Origin: an uncultured Eubacteriales bacterium
Lineage (GTDB): Bacteria; Bacillota_I; Bacilli_A; RF39; UBA660
Reading direction: 5' to 3'
DNA length: 64,000 bases
Assembly: GCA_905188025.1 (NCBI GenBank)
Contig: CAJJKI010000003.1
Location: 1-64,000 of the forward strand
Under the pieces are notes generated by a model. That model saw nothing but the letters and a program-made list of their open reading frames with translations. It searched no databases and had not been told where the DNA came from. Positions 25,294-33,936 of this stretch are shown in pieces. The position numbers and the translations under genes were made by a program. Each line of letters starts with the position of its first letter. Position 1 is the first letter of the stretch.

Positions 25294-26217
25294 ATGAAAA
25301 AATGTGCAATTATTTATAATCCTAATAGTGGTAGAAAGGCTAAATTTAAATATTTACCTCAATTTGAAGAGATGCTACATAATTATGGATATGAAACAAA
25401 GACATACTATACGGAATATAAAGGGCATGCTATAGAGATAGTAGAAAAGTTAGATCCAGTTGATTTAGTTTTATCTATTGGAGGAGATGGGACTTTTAAT
25501 GAGTCTATGACTGGTAATTATAAGAGAAAAGATAGGCTTGTATGTGCACATATTCCTTGTGGTACTACTAATGATATAGGGGCGATGATGGGATATGGAA
25601 AGAATATGCTTACTAATCTTAAGAGGACTCTTGATGGGGTTGTTAAGCAAGTAGATATTTGTATGATTAATAATAAGCCTTTTATATATGTAGCTACTAT
25701 AGGGAAGTTTGCGGATATTCCATATGAGACGCCTAGGGAGCTTAAGAAAAGAATTGGATACTTAGCATATATTAAAGAGGGAGCTAAATCTTTATTTGAT
25801 AAGACTAATCTTAATGAGATTGTTTATGAGATAGATGGAGTTGAATATAGGGGACTATTTTCTTTTATTATTGTATCTAGTGCTAATAGGATAGCTGGTA
25901 TTAATAATTTTTATAAGGATGTTAAGTTAGATGATAATAAGTTTGAGGTACTTTTATGTAATATATCTAAGAAGAAAGATATTCTTAGGAGTTTATATTT
26001 TTTAACTTTGTATGATGTGGAGAAAGTACCGGGATTATATTTATATAAGACGGATAATTTGAAGATTAAGTTTATTGATAAGCCAAAGAAGCCATGGTGT
26101 ATCGATGGGGAAATGTTAGAGCCTTTTGTAGATAAATATGATATTAGGATTGATAGGAGTCTTAAGATGATGATTCCTGATAGGAATGTAGATAAGTTAT
26201 TTGTTAATAAAGAATGA
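25294..26217 (+). CDS. diacylglycerol/lipid kinase (DagK/YegS family)
   Basis: 307 aa. The N-terminal catalytic domain starts IIYNPNSGRK and has the nucleotide-binding GGDGTFNE and PCGTTNDI. The beta-rich C-terminal domain has KPWCIDGE. Probably phosphorylates diacylglycerol or a related lipid at the membrane, recycling lipid after glycolipid or teichoic acid synthesis. Overlaps yidD by ATGA. Confidence 0.9.
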   Translation: MKKCAIIYNPNSGRKAKFKYLPQFEEMLHNYGYETKTYYTEYKGHAIEIVEKLDPVDLVLSIGGDGTFNESMTGNYKRKDRLVCAHIPCGTTNDIGAMMGYGKNMLTNLKRTLDGVVKQVDICMINNKPFIYVATIGKFADIPYETPRELKKRIGYLAYIKEGAKSLFDKTNLNEIVYEIDGVEYRGLFSFIIVSSANRIAGINNFYKDVKLDDNKFEVLLCNISKKKDILRSLYFLTLYDVEKVPGLYLYKTDNLKIKFIDKPKKPWCIDGEMLEPFVDKYDIRIDRSLKMMIPDRNVDKLFVNKE

Positions 26218-26450
26218 AATATATAGCTATTGGATTAATAAAGGTATATCAGATGATTCCTGGGCCATGGCACGGATATTGTAAGTATAAGCCAACTTGT
26301 TCAAATTATGCTATTGGGGTAATGGGAGAGTTTGGATTTGTGAAGGGACTTTATTTAACTATTAAGAGGCTTCTTAAATGTAATTGTATTAGTAAGGGTG
26401 GATATGATCCAATACCTTTGAAGGAGGATAAGTATGGAAAAAGAGATTAA
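26214..26450 (+). CDS. yidD: membrane protein insertion efficiency factor YidD
   Basis: 78 aa. Signature YQMIPGPWHGYCKYKPTCSN with SNYAIGVMGEFG and the CNCISKGGYDPIP end. A membrane-associated small protein that helps YidC-dependent insertion. It overlaps the preceding kinase by 4 bases and the next gene by 17, so all three are coupled. Confidence 0.95.
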   Translation: MKYIAIGLIKVYQMIPGPWHGYCKYKPTCSNYAIGVMGEFGFVKGLYLTIKRLLKCNCISKGGYDPIPLKEDKYGKRD

Positions 26451-26937
26451 TAAGCAAAGAAAGGATTATTTGAATTGGGATCAATATTTTATGGGAATAG
26501 CTAAATTATCAGCACTTAGAAGTAAGGATCCTAATACGCAGGTAGGAGCATGTATTGTAGGTAATGATAATCGTATTTTGTCAATAGGATATAATGGTAC
26601 TCCGAATGGTTTTCATGATACGTTGTTTCCTTGGGATAGAGAGGGTAGTCCACTAGAGACTAAGTATTTATATGTATGTCATGCGGAGATGAATGCGGTA
26701 CTTAATTATCGTGGTAATAGAAAAGAATTAGAGAATGCAAAGATATATGTAGATTTGTTTCCTTGTAATGAATGTGCTAAGATTATTATTCAATCTGGTA
26801 TTAAAGAAGTAGTTTATTTATGTGATAAGTATGCTAATACTGATTCAGTTATTGCTTCAAAGAAATTGTTTGATTCTTGTGGAGTAGTGTATCGTAAAAT
26901 CGAGGAAACTGGTAAAGAAATTAAGTTAGAACTATAA
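26434..26937 (+). CDS. dCMP deaminase
   Basis: 167 aa. Zinc site HAEMNAV and PCNECAK (HAE...PCxxC) in a cytidine/deoxycytidylate deaminase fold, with GYNGTPNGF and the substrate loop near DTLFPWDREG. Converts dCMP to dUMP for thymidylate synthesis. The ribosome site GGAGG lies inside yidD. Confidence 0.92.
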   Translation: MEKEINKQRKDYLNWDQYFMGIAKLSALRSKDPNTQVGACIVGNDNRILSIGYNGTPNGFHDTLFPWDREGSPLETKYLYVCHAEMNAVLNYRGNRKELENAKIYVDLFPCNECAKIIIQSGIKEVVYLCDKYANTDSVIASKKLFDSCGVVYRKIEETGKEIKLEL

Positions 26938-26954
26938 TAATATTAGTAAAAAAC

Positions 26955-26983
26955 TTTACTTTTTTCAAAAATGGGTATATAAT
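26955..26983 (+). promoter_or_regulatory. promoter of tRNA-Arg
   Basis: -35 TTTACT (26955-26960), 17-bp spacer, -10 TATAAT (26978-26983). Confidence 0.75.
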
Positions 26984-27002
26984 GTATATACATTTTTGAT
27001 TT

Positions 27003-27079
27003 GCGCCCATAGCTCAATTGGATAGAGCGTTTGGCTACGGACCAAAAGGTTTGGGGTTCGAATCCCTATGGGCGCGCCA
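27003..27079 (+). tRNA. tRNA-Arg (anticodon ACG)
   Basis: 77 nt with encoded CCA. Acceptor GCGCCCA / TGGGCGC, discriminator G; anticodon stem TTTGG / CCAAA with loop CTACGGA giving ACG; T arm with GGTTCGAATCC. The wobble A would be deaminated to inosine to read CGN codons. Confidence 0.96.
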
Positions 27080-27093
27080 TTTATGTAGGATTT

Positions 27094-27115
27094 TAGCACA
27101 ATATGTGCTTTTTTT
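27094..27115 (+). terminator. terminator after tRNA-Arg
   Basis: AGCAC / GTGCT stem with a 5-base loop followed by TTTTTTT. Confidence 0.75.
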
Positions 27116-27128
27116 CTTGGAAAAATAG

Positions 27129-27157
27129 TTGAATATCATGGATTTATATGATATAAT
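27129..27157 (+). promoter_or_regulatory. promoter of the rimP-nusA-infB operon
   Basis: -35 TTGAAT (27129-27134), 17-bp spacer, -10 TATAAT (27152-27157). Confidence 0.8.
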
Positions 27158-27174
27158 TTAGATATATCTTGACG

Positions 27175-27198
27175 AAGAGTGGCCGAAAATCCACTCTT
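27175..27198 (+). promoter_or_regulatory. leader hairpin of the rimP operon
   Basis: Perfect 8-bp stem AAGAGTGG / CCACTCTT with 8-base loop, followed by TTATTATT, 25 bases before the start codon. It could be a processing or NusA-feedback attenuator; the poor U-run suggests only weak termination. Confidence 0.5.
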
Positions 27199-27222
27199 TA
27201 TTATTGATAGTTTGGAGGTATT

Positions 27223-27477
27223 ATGGAAGAGAAAGTAAGAAAGTTAATTGAAGGAGAAGTAAACAAATTAGGAATATCTATTGATAGTGTTGTTTATGAA
27301 AAAGAAGGTGGTAACTATTTTTTAAGAATTGTTATTGACCGTGATGAAATTATTGATATTGATACTTGTGTAGAAGTAACTAATATAATTAATCCTTTGT
27401 TAGATCAAAGCGATATTATTAGTGATAGTTATATTCTTGATGTATCAACTAAAGAGAAGGGTGGTAAAGATGAATAG
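27223..27477 (+). CDS. rimP: ribosome maturation factor RimP, N-terminal domain only
   Basis: 84 aa against about 150 usual. The N-terminal alpha/beta domain is intact (KLGISIDSVVYEKEGGNYFLRIVIDRD, then IDTCVEVTNIINPLLDQ, then SYILDVST). Where normal RimP continues SSPG and a C-terminal SH3-like domain, this protein ends in KEKGGKDE and nusA begins 8 bases inside the gene, so there is no room for the missing domain. First gene of the operon. Calling it RimP rests on the N-domain and its position. Confidence 0.85.
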   Translation: MEEKVRKLIEGEVNKLGISIDSVVYEKEGGNYFLRIVIDRDEIIDIDTCVEVTNIINPLLDQSDIISDSYILDVSTKEKGGKDE

Positions 27478-28528
27478 TAAACAAGCAAAAGAATTTATGA
27501 AAGCAGTAGATGCTATGGTAGCCGAAAAGGGTATTGATAAGGCTATTATTATTGAAGCAATGGAAGCTGGTATGGCTAATGCCTATAAGAAAAATACTGG
27601 TATGGCTAATGTTAAAGCTAAAGTTAATCCTGAGACAGGACAAATTAAGTTATATACTTATAAGACTGTAGTAGAAGAAGTAATTGATGAGGATACGCAA
27701 ATATCTCTTGAAGATGCTAGAAAGATTGTAGATGATATACAATTAGAGGAAACTATTGATACAGAAGTTAAGATCATTCCAGAAGAGTTTGGAAGAGTAG
27801 CTGTAGGTGCTGCTAAACAAATTATTGTACAAAAAGTTAAAGAAGCTGAAAAGAATCTTATTAATGAAGAGTTTAAGGATAAACAAGATGAAATTCTTAT
27901 TGGTACTTTATCTAGGGAAGACGCTAAGAATTATTATGTTGACTTAGGAAGAGCTCATGGAGTATTACCAAAAGATGAAATTATTCCTGGAGAGAAACTA
28001 GTAATGGGATCTTCTATAAAGGTATATGTTTCTAAGATAGAGATTGGTACTAAAGGGGTATTTATCTTATTATCTAGAAGTCATTATGGATTTGTAAAGA
28101 GATTACTTGAAAATGAGATACCTGAACTTAGTGATGGAACTGTTATTTTATATTCAGTAGCAAGAGATGCTGGTAATAGAAGTAAGATTGCAGTATATAC
28201 TGAATATGATAAAGTTGATCCAGTAGGAGCTATTATTGGAGAAAAAGGATCAAGAATTAATCGTGTACTTAGTCAATTAAATGGAGAAAAAATAGATGTA
28301 ATTTTATATGATAAGGATCCTGTTAAATTTATTCAAAATGCATTAAGTCCTGCTAAGAATGTAGAAGTTAGAATTGTTGATGAGAAAAATAGGGAAGCAC
28401 TTGCTATTGTTAATGATGAGAATTCTTCTTTAGCTATTGGTAAGAAAGGACAAAATGTTAAATTGGCGTCTAGACTTACGAAGTATAAAATTGCCATTAA
28501 AAAGGCAGGGGAGTTAAATGAAGAATAA
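27470..28528 (+). CDS. nusA: transcription termination/antitermination factor NusA
   Basis: 352 aa from ATG 27470 (after GGGTGGT); an in-frame ATG 48 bases upstream lies inside rimP. N-terminal RNAP-binding domain (MNSKQAKEFMKAVDAM), S1 domain (about 135-200), two KH domains ending with IGKKGQNVKLASRLT. No C-terminal acidic repeats, as usual in Firmicutes. It overlaps both rimP and rnpM. Confidence 0.96.
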   Translation: MNSKQAKEFMKAVDAMVAEKGIDKAIIIEAMEAGMANAYKKNTGMANVKAKVNPETGQIKLYTYKTVVEEVIDEDTQISLEDARKIVDDIQLEETIDTEVKIIPEEFGRVAVGAAKQIIVQKVKEAEKNLINEEFKDKQDEILIGTLSREDAKNYYVDLGRAHGVLPKDEIIPGEKLVMGSSIKVYVSKIEIGTKGVFILLSRSHYGFVKRLLENEIPELSDGTVILYSVARDAGNRSKIAVYTEYDKVDPVGAIIGEKGSRINRVLSQLNGEKIDVILYDKDPVKFIQNALSPAKNVEVRIVDEKNREALAIVNDENSSLAIGKKGQNVKLASRLTKYKIAIKKAGELNEE

Positions 28529-28781
28529 AAAGATACCTATGAGAAGTTGTATTGTAACTAGAGAAAGATTACCTAAAGGAGAATTATTAAGGGTAGTGAA
28601 AAGTCCTACGGGAGAAGTTTTAGTAGATACAACGGGAAAGATTAATGGTAGAGGAGCATATATTAAAAAAGATATAGAAGTTTTAGAGAAAGCTAAGAAA
28701 AGTAAAATATTAGAGAGGATATTGGAAACGGAAATATCTGATTCTGTATATGATGAGATTTTAAAAATAATAAATAATTAG
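28518..28781 (+). CDS. rnpM: RNase P modulator RnpM (YlxR, DUF448)
   Basis: 87 aa. PMRSCIVTRERLPKGELLRVV and NGRGAYIKKD are the family signatures. Small RNA-binding protein encoded between nusA and infB as in Bacillus. The L7Ae-like ylxQ gene normally next to it is missing. Overlaps nusA by 11 bases. Confidence 0.94.
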   Translation: MKNKKIPMRSCIVTRERLPKGELLRVVKSPTGEVLVDTTGKINGRGAYIKKDIEVLEKAKKSKILERILETEISDSVYDEILKIINN

Positions 28782-28794
28782 GAGGTGTTTTAAT

Positions 28795-30927
28795 ATGATG
28801 AGCGTATTAGAATATGCAAATGATGTTAACAAAAGTGTAGAATTTATATTTAGTTTATGTAAAAAATTAGATATAGATGTTAATCAGGAAGATGATATGC
28901 TTCAGGATGATGATATAATACTTCTTGATAATGAAATAGAAAATACTGATGAAGCACTTGAAGTTAATGAAGAAGAGGCAACTTTAGAAAGTGAAGATTT
29001 TGATGATTCTTATGAAGAGGAATTGGAAGAAGTTAAAGTTGTAGCTACTGTTAAAAAGAAGAAAAAGAATCCTAAAAAAGATAATAAAGATAATAAAGAT
29101 AATAAAGATGAATATGCTATGCAAAAGAAAGAAATGTATAAGCATAAAGAGAAATTACAATCTAATATTAATACTGAAGATGATTCTATTGTGTTATATA
29201 CTGAAGGGATGAGTGTAGCAGATTTTGCTAATGTACTTGGAAAGAATGTTGCTGAGATAATTAAGAAATTGATGGGATTAGGAAAGATAATGAATCTTAA
29301 TGCCACTATTGATTTTGAAACAGCTGAAATATTAGCTTTAGAGTTTGGTAAGACTTTAAAGAAGGATACTACTAGGGATGAAGCTAATTTTGAAGAGTTA
29401 GAGATTATTGATGAAGAGAAAGATTTAAGAGAGAGACCTCCAGTAATTACTATTATGGGACATGTTGATCATGGTAAGACTACTCTTTTGGATACTATTA
29501 GAAAGACTAATGTTGTAGCGGGAGAAGCTGGAGGAATTACTCAACATATTGGGGCTTATCAAATTATTTATAAGGATAAACCAATTACATTTATTGATAC
29601 TCCTGGACATGCTGCTTTTACTGAGATGAGAGCTAGAGGAGCTAGTATTACTGATATTGTTATTATTATCGTAGCAGCTGATGATGGGGTTATGCCTCAA
29701 ACAAGAGAAGCTATTGATCATGCTAAAGCCGCTGGTGTACCTATTGTAGTAGCAGTTAATAAGATTGATAAACCTAATGCTAATCCTGAGAGAGTTCTTA
29801 CGGAAATGAGTCAAAATGGAGTTACACCTGATACTTGGGGGGGAGATACTTTATTTGTTAATATTTCTGCTAAGACTGGTGAAGGTATTGATGAATTATT
29901 AGATAATTTATTATTAATTGCAGAGATGCAGGAACTTAAAGCTAATCCTAATAGATATGCATCTGGTACGGTTATTGAATCTAAGATGGATAAGTCTCTT
30001 GGAGTAGTTAGTACAATACTTATTCAAAATGGTACTTTAAGATTAGGAGATGCTATTGTAGTAGGAAATAATGCTGGTAAAGTTAGAACGCTTAAGAATG
30101 ATAAGGGAGAAAACTTGGTAGAGGCTACTCCTTCAATGCCAGTATCTATTACAGGTATTAGTGATAGTCCTTCGGCTGGAGATAAGTTTATGGCTTTTGA
30201 GAGCGAGAAGAAAGCTAAGGCAATTGCTGAAGAGAGAAAATTAGCTGCTAAGAAGAAGAATGCTAATAATGGTGGATCTGTATCTTTAGATGATTTATTT
30301 AATAGAATTGAAGCTGGAGAAAAAGAGATTAATGTTGTTTTGAAAGCGGATGTTAAGGGTAGTGAAGAGGCAGTTAAGAATTCATTACTTAAATTAGATG
30401 TTGAAGGAATTAGAGTTAATGTTATTAGAAGTAGTATTGGGGCTATTACAGAAAGTGATGTTGTTCTTGCAGCTGCTTCTAAGGCAATTATTATAGGATT
30501 TAATATTAGACCTAATAATAAGATAGTGGAATATGCTAAAGAGAAGGGTGTAGATATTAGATTATATAACATTATATATAAAGTAGTTGAAGAAATGGAA
30601 GCTGCTATGAAAGGTAAACTAGAGCCTATTTTTGAAGAGAAGGTTTTGGGACAGGCGGAAGTTAGAAAACTATTTAAATTCTCTAAAGTAGGAACGATTG
30701 CTGGTAGTTATATTACTTCAGGTATTATTAAAAGAGATGCTAAGGCAAGAGTTATTCGTGATGGTGTAGTAATATATGATGGTAATATTAATTCAATAGC
30801 ACGTGAGAAAGATCAAGTAAAAGAAGTTAAACAAGGTATTGAGTGTGGTATTACTATAGAAAATTATAATGATATTAAAGAGGGCGATATTATTGAAGCC
30901 TATGAAGTAGTGGAGGTAGCGAGATAA
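28795..30927 (+). CDS. infB: translation initiation factor IF-2
   Basis: 710 aa. A short N-terminal domain and a low-complexity Asp/Asn/Lys linker (about 75-115, including repeated KDN units) are followed by the second N domain and the G domain: IMGHVDHGKTTLL (about 220), DTPGHAAFTEMR, NKIDKP. Domains II-IV end with IECGITIENYNDIKEGD. Strong AGGAGGTG site. ATG 28795 and 28798 are both possible starts. Confidence 0.97.
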   Translation: MMSVLEYANDVNKSVEFIFSLCKKLDIDVNQEDDMLQDDDIILLDNEIENTDEALEVNEEEATLESEDFDDSYEEELEEVKVVATVKKKKKNPKKDNKDNKDNKDEYAMQKKEMYKHKEKLQSNINTEDDSIVLYTEGMSVADFANVLGKNVAEIIKKLMGLGKIMNLNATIDFETAEILALEFGKTLKKDTTRDEANFEELEIIDEEKDLRERPPVITIMGHVDHGKTTLLDTIRKTNVVAGEAGGITQHIGAYQIIYKDKPITFIDTPGHAAFTEMRARGASITDIVIIIVAADDGVMPQTREAIDHAKAAGVPIVVAVNKIDKPNANPERVLTEMSQNGVTPDTWGGDTLFVNISAKTGEGIDELLDNLLLIAEMQELKANPNRYASGTVIESKMDKSLGVVSTILIQNGTLRLGDAIVVGNNAGKVRTLKNDKGENLVEATPSMPVSITGISDSPSAGDKFMAFESEKKAKAIAEERKLAAKKKNANNGGSVSLDDLFNRIEAGEKEINVVLKADVKGSEEAVKNSLLKLDVEGIRVNVIRSSIGAITESDVVLAAASKAIIIGFNIRPNNKIVEYAKEKGVDIRLYNIIYKVVEEMEAAMKGKLEPIFEEKVLGQAEVRKLFKFSKVGTIAGSYITSGIIKRDAKARVIRDGVVIYDGNINSIAREKDQVKEVKQGIECGITIENYNDIKEGDIIEAYEVVEVAR

Positions 30928-31679
30928 TGGCAAAGATAGAGAATAGTGCTGATAGAAATTATTATAATGGAAGGGATATGTCTATTAATAGTGCTGCTAG
31001 TGAGACAGCAAGGAAGGCTCGTATTGAAAAATATAGGGCTAGTGATAGACCTAGTTATCAAGATGAACAAAATAAGTTTGAACAAATGGAAGAAGGTACT
31101 AGATTATTTAAATCTGGAGTTGAATATACAAATGAGGAACTTAGAGGAAAAGGATTCTATGTACTTAGACAATATTTAATTGAAGCTAGAAGGCATGAGG
31201 CTGCACTATATAGTTATGATTATGGAAAGAAAGCTTATGGTGAAGGGAAGAAGCTTGAGGATGTTAGTCAAATTTATCATAAAAATGAAAACTTTTTGAA
31301 AGGATACTGTGAAGAGGCTGGTAGAGACTTATATAGACAAGGAAAAGATATATCTGAAGCTGATAGTTTTTATCAAGAAGTATTTAATGTAGATAATTTT
31401 ACTAGTGGATATTTTGATGAATATGCTAGTGATTGGTTTAAAGCTGGTAAATCTTTAGCTGATGCTAATCAAGAGTTACTTAATAATAAACATTTCTTAG
31501 AAGGATATTGGAGAGCTCTTGGTAGAGATTGGTTTAATCAAGGAAAGAAACTCGAAGATGAAGAGGTTAAAGAATATGTACCAGAAGTTGATTATTTAAA
31601 AGCTTACTTTGAGATTAATTTCTTGAAGGGATATCAAGAAGCTGAGAAAAAGGTACAAAAAGATAATATAACTAGATAA
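30927..31679 (+). CDS. novel repeat protein inserted between infB and rbfA
   Basis: 250 aa, soluble, no signal. After a Ser/Ala-rich N-terminus (1-60), residues 90-243 hold four or five copies of a 32-35-residue unit: an aromatic-rich start (FLKGYCEEAGRDLYRQGK, FTSGYFDEYASDWFKAGK, FLEGYWRALGRDWFNQGK) followed by (K/S)LxDA-like turn and a second helix. The pattern F..GY..E.GRDW...GK looks like a helical hairpin repeat, similar in idea to Sel1/TPR but not the same. It overlaps infB by 1 base and leads directly into rbfA. No known family recognised; position suggests a role linked to ribosomes or just co-expression. Confidence 0.7.
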   Translation: MAKIENSADRNYYNGRDMSINSAASETARKARIEKYRASDRPSYQDEQNKFEQMEEGTRLFKSGVEYTNEELRGKGFYVLRQYLIEARRHEAALYSYDYGKKAYGEGKKLEDVSQIYHKNENFLKGYCEEAGRDLYRQGKDISEADSFYQEVFNVDNFTSGYFDEYASDWFKAGKSLADANQELLNNKHFLEGYWRALGRDWFNQGKKLEDEEVKEYVPEVDYLKAYFEINFLKGYQEAEKKVQKDNITR

Positions 31680-31705
31680 TATATTTGATCAGAGGAGGTA
31701 AGACA

Positions 31706-32050
31706 ATGAGTGTTAAATTAGAAAGGCTTAATAATACTTTTGTAGAAAAAATTAGTGAAATATTACACGATGAGATAAAGGATAAAGAAGTTAAGTTTGT
31801 AACTATTACTGAAGTTAGGATTACAAGTGATTTATCTTATGCTAAGGTATATTTTACTACTCTTGATGAAGATAAGAAGAAAGTAGAGAACTCTCTTAAT
31901 AAGGCTAGTGGTTTTATTAGAAGTTGTCTATGTGATAAGGTACAAATTAGAAAGATGCCGGAAATACATTTTGTTTATGATGAATCGATTGAATATGGTA
32001 AAAAAATTGATGATATAATTGAGAGGATTAATAATGAAAAGCAAAATTAA
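31706..32050 (+). CDS. rbfA: 30S ribosome-binding factor RbfA
   Basis: 114 aa from ATG 31706, eight bases after GAGGAGGT; ATG 31685 would start inside the leader. KH-type fold with FVTITEVRITSDLSYAKVYFTT and IRKMPEIHFVYDES, the family blocks. Needed for late 30S maturation. Overlaps nrnA by 17 bases. Confidence 0.95.
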   Translation: MSVKLERLNNTFVEKISEILHDEIKDKEVKFVTITEVRITSDLSYAKVYFTTLDEDKKKVENSLNKASGFIRSCLCDKVQIRKMPEIHFVYDESIEYGKKIDDIIERINNEKQN

Positions 32051-32999
32051 AGAACTTATTGAAAGTAGTAAGTCAATAGGGTTATTAGCTCATGAAAATC
32101 CGGATGGAGATGCTATAGGTTCGCTTATAGCTTTTTACCTTATTTTAAGAGATATGAATAAGGATGTAGAGGTAATAGCTAGTAAGATACCAGAAAGATT
32201 TAAGTATTTAGAAGATATTGACAAAATTGTTGATAATAGTCAGAAGAATTTTGATCTAGTGATTGTTTTAGATTGTGCTTCAAAGAAGAGAATAGGACAA
32301 ATCGACAATATTGTTGATAGAGCTTCACAGGTAATAGTTATTGATCATCATGTAAGTAATACTTTATATGGAGATATTAATTATATTGAAGGGAATACTT
32401 CTTCTTGTGCACAGGTACTTTATTATTTATTTAAAGAATGGAAATGGAATATCAACAAGGAATGTGGAAAAGCTTTAATGACGGGAGTTCTTACGGATAC
32501 TAGTGGATTTAAGAATGATAATGTTGATAAGAATACTTATTTGATGGCGGCAGAGATGCTTGATGTGGGTATTGATATATATAATTTACAAAGAGAAGTA
32601 TTAACTATTGTTACTAAGCCTCAACTAGAACTTAAGAGGATTGCTTTGGATAGACTTGAATTTTTTGATAATGGAAAGATTGCTTTTTCTTATGTTACAA
32701 AGAAGGATATGGATAGTGTAGGTGCAATGGTAGGAGATCACGAAGGGTTAGTGGAAATAGGAAGAGATATTATTGGAGTAGAGGTATCAATATTTATGAG
32801 AGAAGATGAGGGATTCAAGATATCGCTTAGATCTAATGGTAGTGTTAAGGTAAATGAAATAGCGGAATTCTTTGATGGAGGAGGTCATGAAATGGCTGCT
32901 GGTTTAAATATAGATAAGAATTTAGAGGACGCTAAGAATGATATTATTAGAGAGACTATGAAGGTTGTAGATAGGTATGAATGGAATACTAATAGTTAA
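32034..32999 (+). CDS. nrnA: DHH-family bifunctional oligoribonuclease/PAP phosphatase NrnA
   Basis: 321 aa from ATG 32034. Catalytic blocks: HENPDGDAIGS, VLDCAS, VIDHHVSN (DHH) and DTSGF; the DHHA1 domain closes with GGGHEMAAG. Degrades 2-5-mer RNA and nanoRNA; some members also hydrolyse pAp. Position between rbfA and truB is standard. Overlaps truB by 23 bases. Confidence 0.95.
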   Translation: MKSKIKELIESSKSIGLLAHENPDGDAIGSLIAFYLILRDMNKDVEVIASKIPERFKYLEDIDKIVDNSQKNFDLVIVLDCASKKRIGQIDNIVDRASQVIVIDHHVSNTLYGDINYIEGNTSSCAQVLYYLFKEWKWNINKECGKALMTGVLTDTSGFKNDNVDKNTYLMAAEMLDVGIDIYNLQREVLTIVTKPQLELKRIALDRLEFFDNGKIAFSYVTKKDMDSVGAMVGDHEGLVEIGRDIIGVEVSIFMREDEGFKISLRSNGSVKVNEIAEFFDGGGHEMAAGLNIDKNLEDAKNDIIRETMKVVDRYEWNTNS

Positions 33000-33834
33000 T
33001 AAAGAGGCTGGATATACTAGTAGAGATGTTGTTAATTTGATAGGTAAGAAGTTTAATACCAGGAAAGTCGGACATACTGGGACGCTTGATCCTAGTGCTA
33101 CAGGTGTATTAGTGGTATGTATAGGAAAAGCTTTAAAGGTATGTGAATTATTAACTAGTAATGAAAAGGAATATATAGCAGGAGTTACTTTAGGGATAGA
33201 GACAGATACTTTGGATATGGATGGTAGTATTCTATCAACAGAAGTTGTTGATATAGAGAGGGATAAAATTAGAGAGGCTGTTGATTCTTTTAAAGGAATA
33301 TATTTACAAGAAGTACCTAAGTATTCAGCTGTTAAAGTAAATGGAAGAAAATTATATGAATATGCTCGTCAAGGAATAGAAGTGAAGCTACCTAGGAAAG
33401 AAGTTAATATTGCTGATATTGAGATAGCTGATAAAATAGAATACAAGGATGGGAAAGTTTATTTTAAGATAAAATGTACTGTTAGTAAAGGAACTTATAT
33501 TAGGAGTCTTGTGAGAGATATTGGAAATAAACTAGGAGTTAAGGCTGTTATGAATAGTTTAGAGAGAACAAGACAAGGAAAATTTAGTATTGATGAAGCT
33601 TATTCTTTGGAAGATATTATGAATGATAACTATAAATTAATTAAGATTGAGGATGCTTTAAGTGAAATACCTAGAATGGTTGTAGATGATAAAGAAGCAT
33701 TTAAGATTAATAATGGTGTAGTTATTAAGAAGTTTGATGATGAGGATGAGAAGTTTATTTTTGATAAAGATGGTCATTTATTAGCTTTATACAGGAATGA
33801 ACAGTATAATGCAAGAGTTTACAAAATGTTTTAG
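32977..33834 (+). CDS. truB: tRNA pseudouridine(55) synthase
   Basis: 285 aa. GHTGTLDPSATGVL contains the catalytic Asp; KEYIAGVTLGIETDT, YSAVKVNGRKLYEYAR and KGTYIRSLVRDIG follow. Modifies U55 of tRNA T arms. Last gene of the rimP-truB operon; ribF and rpsO, common neighbours, are not here. Its stop lies inside the terminator stem. Confidence 0.97.
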   Translation: MNGILIVNKEAGYTSRDVVNLIGKKFNTRKVGHTGTLDPSATGVLVVCIGKALKVCELLTSNEKEYIAGVTLGIETDTLDMDGSILSTEVVDIERDKIREAVDSFKGIYLQEVPKYSAVKVNGRKLYEYARQGIEVKLPRKEVNIADIEIADKIEYKDGKVYFKIKCTVSKGTYIRSLVRDIGNKLGVKAVMNSLERTRQGKFSIDEAYSLEDIMNDNYKLIKIEDALSEIPRMVVDDKEAFKINNGVVIKKFDDEDEKFIFDKDGHLLALYRNEQYNARVYKMF

Positions 33835-33847
33835 TAAACTCTTTTTT
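33813..33847 (+). terminator. terminator of the rimP-truB operon
   Basis: Perfect 10-bp stem AAGAGTTTAC / GTAAACTCTT with 11-base loop, then T-run; overlaps the truB stop codon. Confidence 0.85.
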
Positions 33848-33936
33848 GTGTAAAATGGCTAATTTAATGGGGTTTTCATATACTTATTGAGTAAATAATG
33901 CTATAATAATGGTGTAGATTTACATGAGGTGATGAG

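Noticed and set aside
29010..30572. Three minus-strand frames inside infB
   Set aside because: No ribosome sites, composition typical of antisense of AT-rich coding sequence, and IF-2 is unambiguous.
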